Shown here in pieces: positions 9,437 to 19,120 of a stretch of 35,328 nt of DNA. Source of the DNA: Branchiostoma floridae (lineage: Eukaryota > Chordata > Leptocardii > Amphioxiformes > Branchiostomatidae); contig NC_049986.1 of the NCBI RefSeq assembly GCF_000003815.2, forward strand, positions 21,736,418-21,771,745, in the 5' to 3' direction. A model generated the notes under the pieces. The model searched no databases. It was not told the DNA's origin and saw only the letters and a program-made list of their open reading frames with translations. A program made the position numbers and the translations under genes. Numbering within the stretch: position 1 is the stretch's first letter; every line of letters starts with the position of its first letter.

Positions 9437-10200
9437 AGAGACATGTATGCATATCACTCTGGTAATGACCGCATCATCCGCATTTAATAAAAAGAAGTAG
9501 CAGAAGTTAATGATCTGTGAAATGCGGCATGAACATGGGATTGGATGGGAAAATGTCCAGTATGTGTCACTGTACATTTCATCAAGAGCTGCTCTCATGA
9601 TGTACGGGATGTCGAGTATTTCATTACATTAGTAGACTAGTGTGCTCATTAACATAAAGTATAGTACTTAGATGACCACTGACATCGATATGCTATTTAA
9701 TATAAGGAAGTATTTTTTTTTCATTTTCATGAGCCACCACCCTCACCTGGTGTCACCCCGGTACCAAATTGTCAAATATTATAAGGCTGTATTATGCAAC
9801 TAAGTGTTATGTAACTAGGTGCACTTTCTATTCAATTTGCAGTATAGGAGATGTATAAATGAATGTGATACAGATAGTCTAACAGAAGTTCTTGTAGCCT
9901 TTGACAAATAGGATTCGTAACGTTAATTAGGCATTGTAAACACGAGGACATGGACACGACTGTCTTTAACTGTCTCAGAAGTTTTGCATATTATGGATAC
10001 CTTACTGTTAGTAGTAATCACTGTAGATTTTATTAGCGAATAGAATGTGTTGTAGCAAACATGCTAGATACAAATACATCAACATGTCCCAACGCTTTGT
10101 GTGGCTTCCTCGTGTACTGCAATATACATGAGATTTGTCATATTTCCGCATCTCATTTTCATCAATAAACTATTACACGTAATGACGTTTACTTGTCTTT
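9437..10200 (+). terminator. ZF-3 3' region and first poly(A) signal
   Basis: About 40 bases after the stop are a relic finger. The rest is 3' UTR-like, ending in AATAAA at 10164-10169 (CATCAATAAACTATTACACG) with a GT-rich stretch after it. A T-run and a CACC-rich stretch near 9715-9770 break the similarity to other units. No other gene seen. Confidence 0.6.
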
Positions 10201-10329
10201 CTTGTAAACTATGGTAGTTGGCGAAGTTATCCTCTTTTTGCAAAGGATGATTTCCCTCTAAGCAAATCCATATTCTGTTTTGCAAACAAGTACGAGGGTG
10301 ACTGACAAAGTAATACATGTACAAGTGGT

Positions 10330-10530
10330 TTTATCTCACACAGTTTTTATCGAATGAGTTGAATTTTAGTTGAAGTTTAACCTACCGAACCGGCTTTACT
10401 CACCCACTCAGTCACTATATAAACCCGTTCCAACGTTTTGTGTGTCATCCTAGTGTACTTTGATATACATGAGATTTGTCATCTTCCCGCATCACACTTT
10501 CATCAATAAACAGTTACATGTAACGAAATC
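10330..10530 (+). promoter_or_regulatory. Promoter fragment joined to a second poly(A) block
   Basis: AACCGGCTTTA near 10388 and TATATAAA at 10416-10423 match the array promoter, but right after ACCCGTTCC the sequence switches to a copy of the ZF-3 3' end, with AATAAA at 10505-10510. No exon 1 or donor follows. The regions 10080-10330 and 10430-10790 are diverged duplicates of each other. Confidence 0.6.
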
Positions 10531-10576
10531 TTCTTGTCTTTGCTTGTACACTATGTTAATTGGTGAAGTTATTCTC

Positions 10577-10669
10577 ATCTACATCTACATCTACATTGTT
10601 GGACCCCCAAATGGCTCCGCATGGGGCATCGTAGGGGGGGGGAGCTGAGGCTCCCGGGTTAGGAGTCTG
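10577..10669. mobile_element. 93-bp insertion with (ACATCT)n head
   Basis: Compared with the duplicate at about 10213-10240, this copy carries 93 extra bases flanked by TTCTC (10572-10576 and 10670-10674), a likely 5-bp target duplication. It starts with an ATCTAC repeat and contains GGACCCCCAAATGGCTCC and a run of nine G. Family not known to me. Confidence 0.55.
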
Positions 10670-10906
10670 TTCTCCTTTTGCAAAGGATGTCTGATTTCCC
10701 TATAAGCAAATTCTTCCTTTCTTCTGTTTTGCAATCAGGCACGAGGGTGAGCGAAAAAGTATTACAAGTGGTTTTATCACACACCTTTTTGATCGAATGA
10801 AATTGGGCAAATGATATGTTAGAGTCGGCCAAAAAGCACAGTTGACGACATCCGTATGTCGCTATGCTACAGTCGACAATATTTTGTTTCTCATAGTATA
10901 CTCAGG

Positions 10907-11065
10907 TATATAAACTTTGACCTTTCACCGTCGAAAGCACTGACCCCTGATTCAGCTTGCCCGCCATTTTCAACAGCGACTTCAGGATAATCAGTTCTCT
11001 TCATCCAAGACGAGTTTGAAACCGATCCAACGCTTTATTGATCCAACAACTATACCCCCACACTG
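10907..11065 (+). promoter_or_regulatory. Distal TATA promoter and exon 1a of ZF-4
   Basis: TATATAAA at 10907-10914, followed by ACTTTGACCTTTCACC and CCGCCATTTTCAACAGCGAC (contains the YY1-type core CGCCATTTT), then a segment ending CACACTG|GTAAG with donor GT at 11066. The same layout with TATA occurs in ZF-7. I infer an alternative first exon that would splice to exon 2; no transcript evidence is available. Confidence 0.5.
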
Positions 11066-11093
11066 GTAAGTCTAATGTTGTGTGATTTCCCTT

Positions 11094-11292
11094 ATGCAAA
11101 TCAGAACATGTAGCATGGTGCTTTCCTTTGTTTCCTGATGAAGTAAAACCTGCTTAACCGGTTTTATCACCCACTCAGTCACCATATAAACCCGTCCTGA
11201 CTGCTCTGTACAGGTCAGTAACGACTCTGAAGTCGTGAGAACCTGTGCCGCCGTGAATCACTGTGCAGTACTTGGACCATCAGCATATCTCG
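11094..11292 (+). promoter_or_regulatory. ZF-4 core promoter and noncoding exon 1
   Basis: Octamer at 11094-11101, AACCGGTT at 11156-11163, ATATAAA at 11184-11190, initiator-like TCAGTA with A at 11217, donor GTAAGTAC starting at 11293. Exon 1 is about 76 nt with no ATG. Octamer-to-TATA spacing is 90 bp. Confidence 0.75.
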
Positions 11293-11540
11293 GTAAGTAC
11301 ATTTTGACATTTTGGACTAAGCATTGTTTATAAAGGTAATGAAGCAACTGTAATACGTAAAAGTCTGCAAGTTACTGATTTTCTTGAGTTACGTCAGCTG
11401 AGTGGATCTCACTATGTACATGCAAGGGTCCTCTATTAAAGGGAGAAAAGTTCTGGAATTTATTCGTTACGCATAATCAAATGTAAAGTTTATATGCAAT
11501 GACATGTTCGGCTATGTTTTCTTTCTGCTTATTCTTACAG

Positions 11541-11657
11541 GATCTGGAGGTTGTCCAACATGTAATGACATGTTCGGATATGTGATGACATGTTCGGATA
11601 TGCTTTTCGAGATTTCAAACTCTAACCTTGTTGTTTCCTTTCTCCTTATTCTTGCAG
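11541..11657 (+). other. Duplicated 3' splice site before ZF-4 with start-stop uORF
   Basis: Two acceptors are present: TTCTTACAG ending 11540 and TTCTTGCAG ending 11657. Each is followed by a GGAT-TTGGAG-type exon start. The first is followed by CCAACATGTAA, where ATG at 11560 is directly followed by TAA. If the first acceptor is used, the next ATG (11570) is in frame with ZF-4 and would add about 36 residues including a hydrophobic LVVSFLLILAG segment. A 20-bp unit (TGACATGTTCGGATATG) occurs three times around 11500-11600. Confidence 0.5.
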
Positions 11658-11677
11658 GATTTTGGAGTTTGAAAAAC

Positions 11678-12424
11678 ATGGCGACTGGAGTCGGATCTCA
11701 TCTGTCACAAGGGGAGGGAGAGGGTGGACAGGATTCTCCCCGTAGCCACAAGTGCAGCCATTGCGACAAGGAGTTTCGATGCAAAAGTAGGCTCGTTCAA
11801 CATCTGCGAACCCACACTGGTGAGAGACCATACGGGTGTGATGAATGCGGGAAACGGTTTAATCAACTATCTCATCTGAAGGGCCACATGAGAACTCACA
11901 CCGGTGAGAAACCGCACCAATGCGAGGAGTGCAGCAGGCAATTCAGTAGTTTGACCCATCTGAAGTTACATACGCGAACTCACACTGGTGAAAAACCGTA
12001 CAAATGTGAGCATTGTAACAAAGGCTTCAGTCAGTCAAATCATCTGAACACTCACATGCGGACCCACACGGGGGAAAACCCGTACAGATGCGAGGAGTGT
12101 AGCAAACAGTTCACTTCATTGTCAAATCTAAAAAGTCACATGCGGACTCACACAGGTGAGAAACCGTACGAGTGCGAGGAGTGCAGCAAGCAGTTCAGTG
12201 CTCCGTCTACTCTGAAGCAACATTTGCGAACTCATACTGGTGAAAAGCCGTACAAGTGTGAGGAGTGCAACAAGCAGTTCGCTACGTTGTCAAATCTAAA
12301 GAGTCACATGCGGACACACACTGGTGAGAAACCATACAAGTGCGAGGCGTGCAGCAAGCAGTTTACACACTTGTGCACTTTGAAAAGACATGTGCAGACT
12401 CACTCTGTTCAGAGACATGTGTAA
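11678..12424 (+). CDS. ZF-4: C2H2 zinc-finger protein, 8 fingers
   Basis: A 248-residue protein starting at the conserved ATGGCGACT, 20 nt after the proximal acceptor (AG 11656-11657). The leader is MATGVGSHLSQ plus acidic GEGEGGQDS, then eight complete C2H2 fingers ending in HVQTHSVQRHV. Finger order follows the array plan: DKEF finger, GKRF finger, SRQF finger, EHCNKGF finger, then TGENP linker and a TSLSNL finger. No broken finger or frameshift is visible. It has a full promoter, two possible first exons and a clear poly(A) signal, so it is among the best candidates for an active gene in the window. Likely a nuclear DNA-binding protein; no effector domain is visible. Confidence 0.92.
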   Translation: MATGVGSHLSQGEGEGGQDSPRSHKCSHCDKEFRCKSRLVQHLRTHTGERPYGCDECGKRFNQLSHLKGHMRTHTGEKPHQCEECSRQFSSLTHLKLHTRTHTGEKPYKCEHCNKGFSQSNHLNTHMRTHTGENPYRCEECSKQFTSLSNLKSHMRTHTGEKPYECEECSKQFSAPSTLKQHLRTHTGEKPYKCEECNKQFATLSNLKSHMRTHTGEKPYKCEACSKQFTHLCTLKRHVQTHSVQRHV

Positions 12425-12960
12425 AATATGCAGTAAACTGTGCCATGATCATATGACCCGTAGTGGAATGGAACTTAAAAAAAAAACTGACTGCAAACAC
12501 TTGATGCCTTATACAACATTTTAACCGGATTGTACCATAGTGGTCACTGTCGCCGCATGCCTGTAGTAGGTTAGAAGCGTTGTGTAAAGAACGACTGTGG
12601 GTTGTTTGAATACTAGTGATAGTAAGACAGTAAGACATCGTTCGCTTGATGTAAATGTGCCATCGTTTATAGCTTTTGATGTGCCATAGCACTTAGTTTA
12701 GTATTTTCGTTGCTTTAGTTACTGAAGTTTTTATTGTCACTTGATAATTCTATAGTCATTGTGAATACACCAGACCCTTGGCGTTTAGAATTAGCTGTGA
12801 GGACAAATTTATTATTATTTTTTTAACTATTGTTTTCGACACAATGTGCTGTACGCTGCTAGAGTTTATGTGCTATAAGGTGATAGAGGTTTGTCAACCT
12901 TTCGTGCATTTAAGTTTCCTCAATAAACTAATACACATAATGTTTTGTTGTCTTTCTTAT
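12425..12960 (+). terminator. ZF-4 3' UTR and poly(A) signal
   Basis: AATAAA at 12922-12927 in TTTCCTCAATAAACTAATAC, followed by GT-rich TGTTTTGTTGTC. Upstream it carries the conserved 3' block (CCTTGGCGTTTAGAATTAGC). No other gene seen. Confidence 0.75.
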
Positions 12961-13151
12961 TGGACAGTATTTTTTTCAATATTATTATCATTATATCATT
13001 ATTTGTCTTTGTTAAGCTAATAACAGTTATGTCATGGCATAGAAAACCTTTCTTATAAGTTGTATGCCCACAACAAATGCTTGTGGTTATTTCGCCTTTT
13101 ATTAAAGCAAGTGAAAAAAAATAAAAAGTGCTAGTTGTCTGATCTCGCGTT

Positions 13152-13353
13152 ATGCAAAATAAGGTATCACATGATCATAGTATACGCACTACCTTTTATT
13201 TTCCAATCAAGCAAACCCCACCTAACCGGTTTTATCCTTCAACTCAGTCACTATATAAACCCGTCCTGACTGCTCTGTTCCTGTCAGTGCCGACTCTGAA
13301 GCCGTGAGGACCTGTGTCGCTGTGGAAACATCGTGCGTTATCTTGGAGCATCG
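13152..13353 (+). promoter_or_regulatory. ZF-5 core promoter and noncoding exon 1
   Basis: Degenerate octamer ATGCAAAA at 13152-13159, AACCGGTT at 13224-13231, TATATAAA at 13252-13259, initiator-like TCAGTG with A at 13286, donor GTAAGTAC starting at 13354. The octamer mismatch and the absence of a distal exon 1a distinguish this unit. Confidence 0.7.
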
Positions 13354-13612
13354 GTAAGTACTGACTTTGGTTTTGGTTTTCATGTATTTATCTGACTAAA
13401 CTACGGCCATGCCACTGCCCGGGGTGAGTCACACAGCAATATAACGTTTACTGACAAGTCGGTTTTACTATGTCGACGTTGAAGAATGTTTTCAAAGAAA
13501 TATGTAAAGTAGATCGGACCATGTTTTTTTTTTTTCAGTAGACAAGTTAGAATTTTCTAACTCTTATTTAAACCCCTCCCTTTATTCTTGCAGGATCTGG
13601 AACTTTACCAAC

Positions 13613-14272
13613 ATGGCGACTGGAGCTGGGTCTCACCTGAAACAGGTTGAGGAAGAAGTTGGACAGGATTCTCCCCGTACTCGTAAGTGTAGCTGTTGTG
13701 ACAAAGAGTTTCGATCAAAAAGTAAGCTCAACGAACACCTGCGAACTCACACTGGTGAGAGACCATACCAATGTGGCGAATGCGGGAAACGGTTTGGTCA
13801 TTTAAATCATCTGAAGGACCACATGAGAACTCACACCGGGGAGAGACCGTACCGATGTCAGGAGTGCAGCAGGCAGTTCAGTAGGTCGAGTGCTCTGAAG
13901 GTACATGTGCGGACTCACACCGGTGAGAAACCGTACAGGTGTGAACATTGCAACAAAGGCTTCAGTCAGTTAGGTCATCTGAAGGCTCACATGCGGACTC
14001 ACACAGGGGAAAATCCGTACAGATGCGAGGAGTGCAGCAAGCAATTCACTACGTTGTCAAATCTCAAGTGTCACATGCGGACTCACACAGGTGAGAAACC
14101 GTACAGATGTGAGACATGCTACAAGCAGTTCCGTGAACTTGGTACCCTGAAAAAACACATGCGGACTCACACAGGGGAGAAACCGTACAGGTGTGAGGCA
14201 TGCTGCAAGCAGTTCAGTCACCTGGGAAGTCTGAAGAAACACATGCGGACTCACACTGGTGAAATACCGTAA
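13613..14272 (+). CDS. ZF-5: C2H2 zinc-finger protein, 7 fingers, cut short
   Basis: A 219-residue protein; ATG 19 nt after the acceptor AG (13592-13593). The intron is only about 240 bp, the shortest in the array. The leader MATGAGSHLKQVEEEVGQDS is followed by seven intact fingers. The frame ends in the linker after finger 7: TGEIP followed by TAA at 14270-14272, where paralogues read TAC (Tyr of the next finger). A few bases later, at GTGAACC, the sequence leaves finger homology and enters a promoter-derived fragment (TGTTTTATGGGCCCACTAC), so the array was also truncated by a rearrangement. The seven fingers are complete and the gene may be functional. Confidence 0.88.
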   Translation: MATGAGSHLKQVEEEVGQDSPRTRKCSCCDKEFRSKSKLNEHLRTHTGERPYQCGECGKRFGHLNHLKDHMRTHTGERPYRCQECSRQFSRSSALKVHVRTHTGEKPYRCEHCNKGFSQLGHLKAHMRTHTGENPYRCEECSKQFTTLSNLKCHMRTHTGEKPYRCETCYKQFRELGTLKKHMRTHTGEKPYRCEACCKQFSHLGSLKKHMRTHTGEIP

Positions 14273-14680
14273 AGGTGTGAACCTGTTTTATGGGCCCACT
14301 ACATACAACGTCACCAAGGAGGATCTCATGACCTGGTGACCGAGAACTAAATCTAGCGTTTGACAAAGTAGATGTTCAATGTGGGAAGTTAGGACAGTGG
14401 CGACAGTAAATTACATGTGAACACGACGCCGTTCGTATCACGTAAAGGCGTCTAGTCTGTGTTCTATACCACAGTACACGATTGGGCTCTGTCTGTATGA
14501 GTTACTGGACTTCTGATTGTCACTTTATATAAGTCAATGTAGATATACAAGAATCGTCAACGTTTAGAACTAGTTAAAGCTACAAGTGGACTGGTAGAGA
14601 TTTGTAAAATTTCCGCAATCAAGTTTCGTAAATAAATTAAAACACGTTATTGTCGTTAATCTTGTTGAAGTGCGTGTTTT
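14273..14680 (+). terminator. ZF-5 3' region and poly(A) signal
   Basis: Begins with a promoter-derived fragment and a block (CTGGTGACCGAGAACTAAAT, CACGTAAAGGCGTCTAGTCT) also found after ZF-8 near 23590-23705. AATAAA at 14631-14636 in a variant 3' block (GTAAATAAATTAAAACACG). Confidence 0.65.
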
Positions 14681-14711
14681 ATTGTAGAATCTTGTCACAC
14701 GTAACAGACTA

Positions 14712-15015
14712 GCTAGAACAGGCTTCACATATCACTGGGAAAATGGTAGAAATTGTTCAAATAGACAGAAAATGCGTTGGCTGGCCCCAAAGTGCATACA
14801 TCACCTTTGTCGGTATGCTATAGTCGTCAATTTTTTGTTTCAATGAGGGTAATCAGGTATGTAAAATTTGACCTCTCACCACCGGAAATACTGACCCTTG
14901 ATTTAGCTTGCCCGCCAGTTTCAACGGGGACGGACTTGATCATTCCTTTTTCTTTTGAGGCGTTTTTGAATAGTATTCAACGCTTTATTGGCTCAACAAC
15001 TGTCCCCAAACACCG
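14712..15015 (+). promoter_or_regulatory. Unit head and distal exon 1a of ZF-6
   Basis: The head (TAGAACAGGCTTCACATATC) is the intact version of the site hit by the LINE at 24016. It is followed by AATCAGGTATGTAAAATTTG (TATA lost), CGCCAGTTTCAAC, and a segment ending CACCG|GTAAG with donor GT at 15016. Confidence 0.4.
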
Positions 15016-15051
15016 GTAAGACCTTTGTCTGATGTTGTCTGGTTTGCCTCT

Positions 15052-15232
15052 ATGCAAATCAGCACATGTGACATCAGGGTACTTCCCTTTGTTTTGTTGT
15101 GTAGTAACCTGCCAAACCAGTTTTACCCGCCATCCAGTCACTATATAAATGTGTCACTGACCATTCGATCTGTCAGTACTGTCTCTGAAGCCGCGAGGGT
15201 CTGTATCGACTGTTGAGCATCAGCGTATCTCG
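15052..15232 (+). promoter_or_regulatory. ZF-6 core promoter and noncoding exon 1
   Basis: Octamer at 15052-15059, AACCAGTT (one mismatch to AACCGGTT) near 15114, TATATAAA at 15142-15149, initiator-like TCAGTA with A at 15175, donor GTAAGTAC starting at 15233. Octamer-to-TATA spacing is 90 bp. Confidence 0.72.
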
Positions 15233-15614
15233 GTAAGTACTGACCATGCTTTTGGTTTCCTGTGTAATCCTATAACTAAGACAAGCATTAATGTCCGGGC
15301 TGACTTGCACGGAATCCAAGTCTGATTGAAACCTCATTTCATTATGCAACCCTTTTAAAGTTATGCATGGGTGGTTTTGCATGCTTTGACAATGTTCCTA
15401 TGAAATCTAGTGTAGAAGTAGATATTTTTAATCGATACTATTACGCTAATATGTCTTCACCATTATTCCAAGCTTACCAGGATTTTTATGTGTGTATTAT
15501 GTATCATTTGAGTCAGTCCATCTTTTAAATTGATGTAAAGGTCACAGTGGGAGAAAATTCAGCAAATACGATTATTTACGTTTACATTTCGACTCGAAAG
15601 TTACATTGTCATGA

Positions 15615-15745
15615 CTCCCTTGGAGATTTTGTCTGATCTTTCCCTGTGCAAATCAGGGTGTCTAATCCGTCCTTTTGTTCTGTATCAAACAAAACCTTTT
15701 TAACCTGTTTTACTGGTACACAGACACTTCCGACAAGTTGCTTTG
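15615..15745 (+). promoter_or_regulatory. Octamer-like intronic block of ZF-6
   Basis: Recurrent block: GACTCCCTTGGAGATTTTGT, GTGCAAATCAG (degenerate octamer), then AACCTGTTTTACTGG. No TATA box. Confidence 0.4.
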
Positions 15746-15934
15746 TAAGCATGTTTGCTTGTTTATTCTAAAAATCAGAAGTCACATACAGTACATATAT
15801 ATATCATTAAAAGTTTATATATAATGACTTGTTTATGTATATTTTTCAGTGGACAACTTAGTAATTTCCTATATTGTTCCATCGTGTTAATTACCCTTTC
15901 TCTTTATTCTTGCAGGATCTTGAGTTTGACCAAA

Positions 15935-16837
15935 ATGAAAACTACAGTCAGATCTCATCTGAAACAAGGGGAGGGAGAGGATAGACAGGATTCTCCCCGT
16001 ACCCACAAGTGCAGCTATTGCGACAAGGAGTTTCCCCTGAAATGTAGACTCAGCCGACACCTGCGAACTCACACTGGTGAGCGCCCATACCAGTGTGGTG
16101 AATGCGGGAAACGGTTTAGTCATCAATCTCACCTAAAGGACCACATGAGAACTCACACCGGCGAGAAACCGTACCGATGTGAGGAGTGCGGCAGGCGGTT
16201 TAGTAGGCCGGGCCATCTGAAGAGACACATGCGGACTCACACCGGCGAGAAACCGTACAAGTGTGATGAATGCAGCAAGCAGTTTATTCAGCTATCAAAA
16301 CTTAAGAGTCACATGCGCACTCACACTGGGGAAAGACCGTACAGGTGCGAGGAGTGCAGAAAACAGTTTAGTGACCTACGGTCTCTGAAGAGACACATCC
16401 GGACTCACACAGGTGAGAAACCGTACACCTGCGAGGAGTGCAGCAAGCAGTTCGGTGACCAGGGTCATCTGAAGAGACACATCCAGATCCACTCCGGGGA
16501 GAAACCTTACAGATGTGAAGAGTGTAACAAACAGTTCAATACGCTGTCAAATCTGAAGACCCACATGCGGATTCACACAGGGGAAACGCCATATAGGTGT
16601 GAGAACTGCAGCAAGCAGTTCAGACAGCTGAGTGAACTGAAGTCACACATGCGGACTCACACTGGGGAAAAGCCATACAGGTGTGAGGAGTGCAGCAAGC
16701 AGTTCAGACAGCTGAGTCATCTGAAGTCTCACATGCGGACCCACACTGGGGAAAAGCCATACAAGTGTGAAGAGTGCAGCAAGCAGTTCAGTCAGCTGGG
16801 TAATCTGAAAGCACATAAGATGACTCACACAGGTTAG
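15935..16837 (+). CDS. ZF-6: C2H2 zinc-finger protein, 10 fingers, ended by a nonsense codon
   Basis: A 300-residue protein; ATG (MKTTVRSHLKQ) 19 nt after the acceptor AG at 15914-15915. The leader [14 protein letters not shown] is followed by ten intact fingers, all with standard zinc ligands. The last linker reads HTG then TAG at 16835-16837, where the array consensus is GAG (TGEKP), so a single G-to-T change stops the protein. The next 102 bases stay open and encode an eleventh finger and tail related to the ZF-2 C-terminus. Fingers 8 to 10 are close repeats (two contain RQLS). Promoter, exon 1 and poly(A) signal are present, so a 10-finger protein is likely made. Confidence 0.9.
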   Translation: MKTTVRSHLKQGEGEDRQDSPRTHKCSYCDKEFPLKCRLSRHLRTHTGERPYQCGECGKRFSHQSHLKDHMRTHTGEKPYRCEECGRRFSRPGHLKRHMRTHTGEKPYKCDECSKQFIQLSKLKSHMRTHTGERPYRCEECRKQFSDLRSLKRHIRTHTGEKPYTCEECSKQFGDQGHLKRHIQIHSGEKPYRCEECNKQFNTLSNLKTHMRIHTGETPYRCENCSKQFRQLSELKSHMRTHTGEKPYRCEECSKQFRQLSHLKSHMRTHTGEKPYKCEECSKQFSQLGNLKAHKMTHTG

Positions 16838-16942
16838 AAACTGTACAGGTGTGAGAAATGCAACAAAGGCTTTTGTCAGTCAAGTAACATGCGTGTCCAC
16901 ATGCAAGCTCATACTGGCGCATGTCTTTCAATGATTGTGTGA
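16838..16942 (+). pseudogene. Stranded terminal finger of ZF-6
   Basis: Directly after the TAG, in the same frame, lies RCEKCNKGFCQSSNMRVH with a matching second histidine, then a tail ending LSMIV and TGA at 16940-16942. It corresponds to finger 10 and the tail of ZF-2 (ESLSVSV) and to the end of ZF-10 (EILSVAMY). It would be translated only by stop readthrough. Confidence 0.7.
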
Positions 16943-18010
16943 AGATAACAACATGTGACGCAGTAGAAGACATAGGTGATGAGGGGAAGGAGCGTTGGCC
17001 CTTTTTTTACAGGAATGTCAGTGTGTAATGTTTAGGAATATATACATTATGTACTGATTTTGTTCTAGTACTGTACACATTGGACTGACATAAAGTGTAC
17101 AATGTCCATGACCCCACTAAACAATAATGATAGTTATTTTTAGAGAGACTATAATTTGGTTTCGTCGTATATGAAATTTGGTAATAAGAGCTGTTCTTTT
17201 GATGTTATGTTACAGTAGTGTTTTCTCCGCTTTAGTTGCTGGAAGTTAATGTTAGCATTTAATGATAGTTATAGCAAACAAGGAGGTCGCACCAAAATGT
17301 TGCTGAATAATGTTTGCCCTTGCGCCAACTTTTATGCCGTATAGACCGGCTTTAGCTAGTATTGTTGGCAATAATTTCACGAGACTTCATCGTATCATAA
17401 TAATCTTTAGTGTTCGGCTGTAGCAAATTAAAAATTAGCGTAACCATCACTGGATTATAGTATGTTGTACGTATCATGATCCATGTTCCGTTGATTAGAA
17501 CTAGAAGTAGTGTGTAAATGCGACTGCGTTAAATGGTCAGATACCGTTCATTTAACGTAATGTAGCACTTGTTATAGCCGTGTTTTCTTCGATTCCAAGT
17601 TCTAATTGTCACTTTGTATTTGACCAACGTACGGTTGTAAATGTACTGAAGCGTTTAGTATCTGATAGAGCAAACATGTTAATTGTGTCTGTATCGAGAT
17701 GTTGCTAAACAATGCTATATGTTTACACTATAGTCTGCTAGTGATTTGCTTAATTTTCGTAATCATGTTATAACAGTTACGGTGTTTTGTCGGCTTAAGC
17801 TGCTAAAGGTCTAAGTGTCACTTTATATTTGACTTAACATACCAAAGCGCTTAGTATCAGTTGTAGCACACATTGAACTCTATATGCATCAAGATGTTGC
17901 TAAATAGTATTTGCCTAGTAGTTTGTAGTAGGCTGCTAGAGGTTTGTAAAATTTCCGTAATCCAGTTTCGTCAATAAATTAAAACACGACATTGCTCTTT
18001 GCCAAGTTGT
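16943..18010 (+). terminator. ZF-6 3' region with several decayed 3' ends and poly(A) signal
   Basis: AATAAA at 17973-17978 (GTCAATAAATTAAAACACG). Words of the conserved 3' block (GATGTTGCTAAAYAATG, TGCTAGAGGTTTG, TTTCCGTAATCCAGTTTCGT) recur near 17295, 17695 and 17895, so this kilobase probably holds successive decayed copies of the 3' end. A similar version follows ZF-10 (30940-31045). No gene seen. Confidence 0.55.
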
Positions 18011-18223
18011 CCCTTTTTTTCCATAGAATGGTGTCTGCTTTTCTCCTATGCAAATCAGCGCATATACCATACTAGCTTCTACCAAGTTTTATATGCCGCA
18101 TCTAAATTGGGAAAATGGGCAAATGATCATGATATGCCAGAGTCGGCCGAAAAGCACAGTTAACAATATCCCTCTGTCGCGATGGTACAGTCTGGATTTT
18201 TTGTTTTTCATAGTGTAATCAGG

Positions 18224-18419
18224 TATATAAACTTTGACCTTTCACCCTCGAAAGTGCTCCTGAATTATCATGACTGCCATTTTCGACAGCGATAGATTTG
18301 ATTTGATTTGATTTGATTTATTCGGCTGTATACGATAGATAAAATCATTTCTCTTTATCTCAGACGAGTTTGAGGCCGATTTAACGCTTTATTGACCCAA
18401 CAACTATACCCCCACACTG
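18224..18419 (+). promoter_or_regulatory. Distal TATA promoter and exon 1a of ZF-7
   Basis: TATATAAA at 18224-18231 followed by ACTTTGACCTTTCACC, then GCCATTTTCGACAGCGA, a small insertion with a (GATTT)4 run near 18296-18320, and a segment ending CACACTG|GTAAG with donor GT at 18420. An additional octamer lies upstream at 18048-18055. Confidence 0.5.
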
Positions 18420-18462
18420 GTAAGTTCTTGTGTGTAATGTCAACCAGCTGTCTGTTTCCCTT

Positions 18463-18666
18463 ATGCAAATCAGCACACGTAGCATGGTGCTTTAATTTCT
18501 TTGTTTCCTGATGAAGTAAAACCTACCAAACCGGTTTTATTGACCCACTCAGCCACTATATAAACCCATCCTGACTGCTCTGTTCTTGTCAGTACCGACT
18601 CTGAAGCCGTGAGGACCTGTGTAGTCGTGAGTCACTGTGCAGTTCTAGGAGCATCAGCGTATCTCG
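18463..18666 (+). promoter_or_regulatory. ZF-7 core promoter and noncoding exon 1
   Basis: Octamer at 18463-18470, AACCGGTT at 18529-18536, TATATAAA at 18557-18564, initiator-like TCAGTA with A at 18591, donor GTAAGTAC starting at 18667. Octamer-to-TATA spacing is 94 bp and AACCGGTT-to-TATA 28 bp. Confidence 0.75.
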
Positions 18667-19120
18667 GTAAGTACATTTCGACATTTGTTATAAGCAGGAT
18701 TTTGTATATCTATTTATTCATGGGCGACTATAAACATATGGTAATGAAGCAACTGTCATCCTTAAACAGACTAACTGCAAATTAAGCAAACATCACTTCT
18801 CCGGTGGATGTCCTAGCAGTTTGTTGTCTTAGAATTCTAAAATCCATAACTTGCAAATTATTCTGCAAGTTGCTGATTTTATAGTTCTTGGAACTAGACA
18901 ACAATGAGTCGTTATGTCAGCTGAGTAGATCTATTCGTTTATGCAAGGCTCCACAAATAAAGGGAGACAACATCCGGAATATATTCGTTACGCAAAATCA
19001 AAAGTAAAGTCAGACATGATCGGATATGTCAATAGCAAATATTTCAAACTCTTATCTTATTTTGTGTTAATTAGTTGTTTTCTTTCTCATTATTCTTGCA
19101 GGATCTGTAGTTTTACCAAC

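Noticed and set aside
11504-11677. ZF-4 frame open upstream to 11504, suggesting a long N-terminus
   Set aside because: It reads through two good acceptors and intron-like sequence; most paralogues start at the conserved ATG after the acceptor. Kept only as an optional product of the duplicated acceptor.
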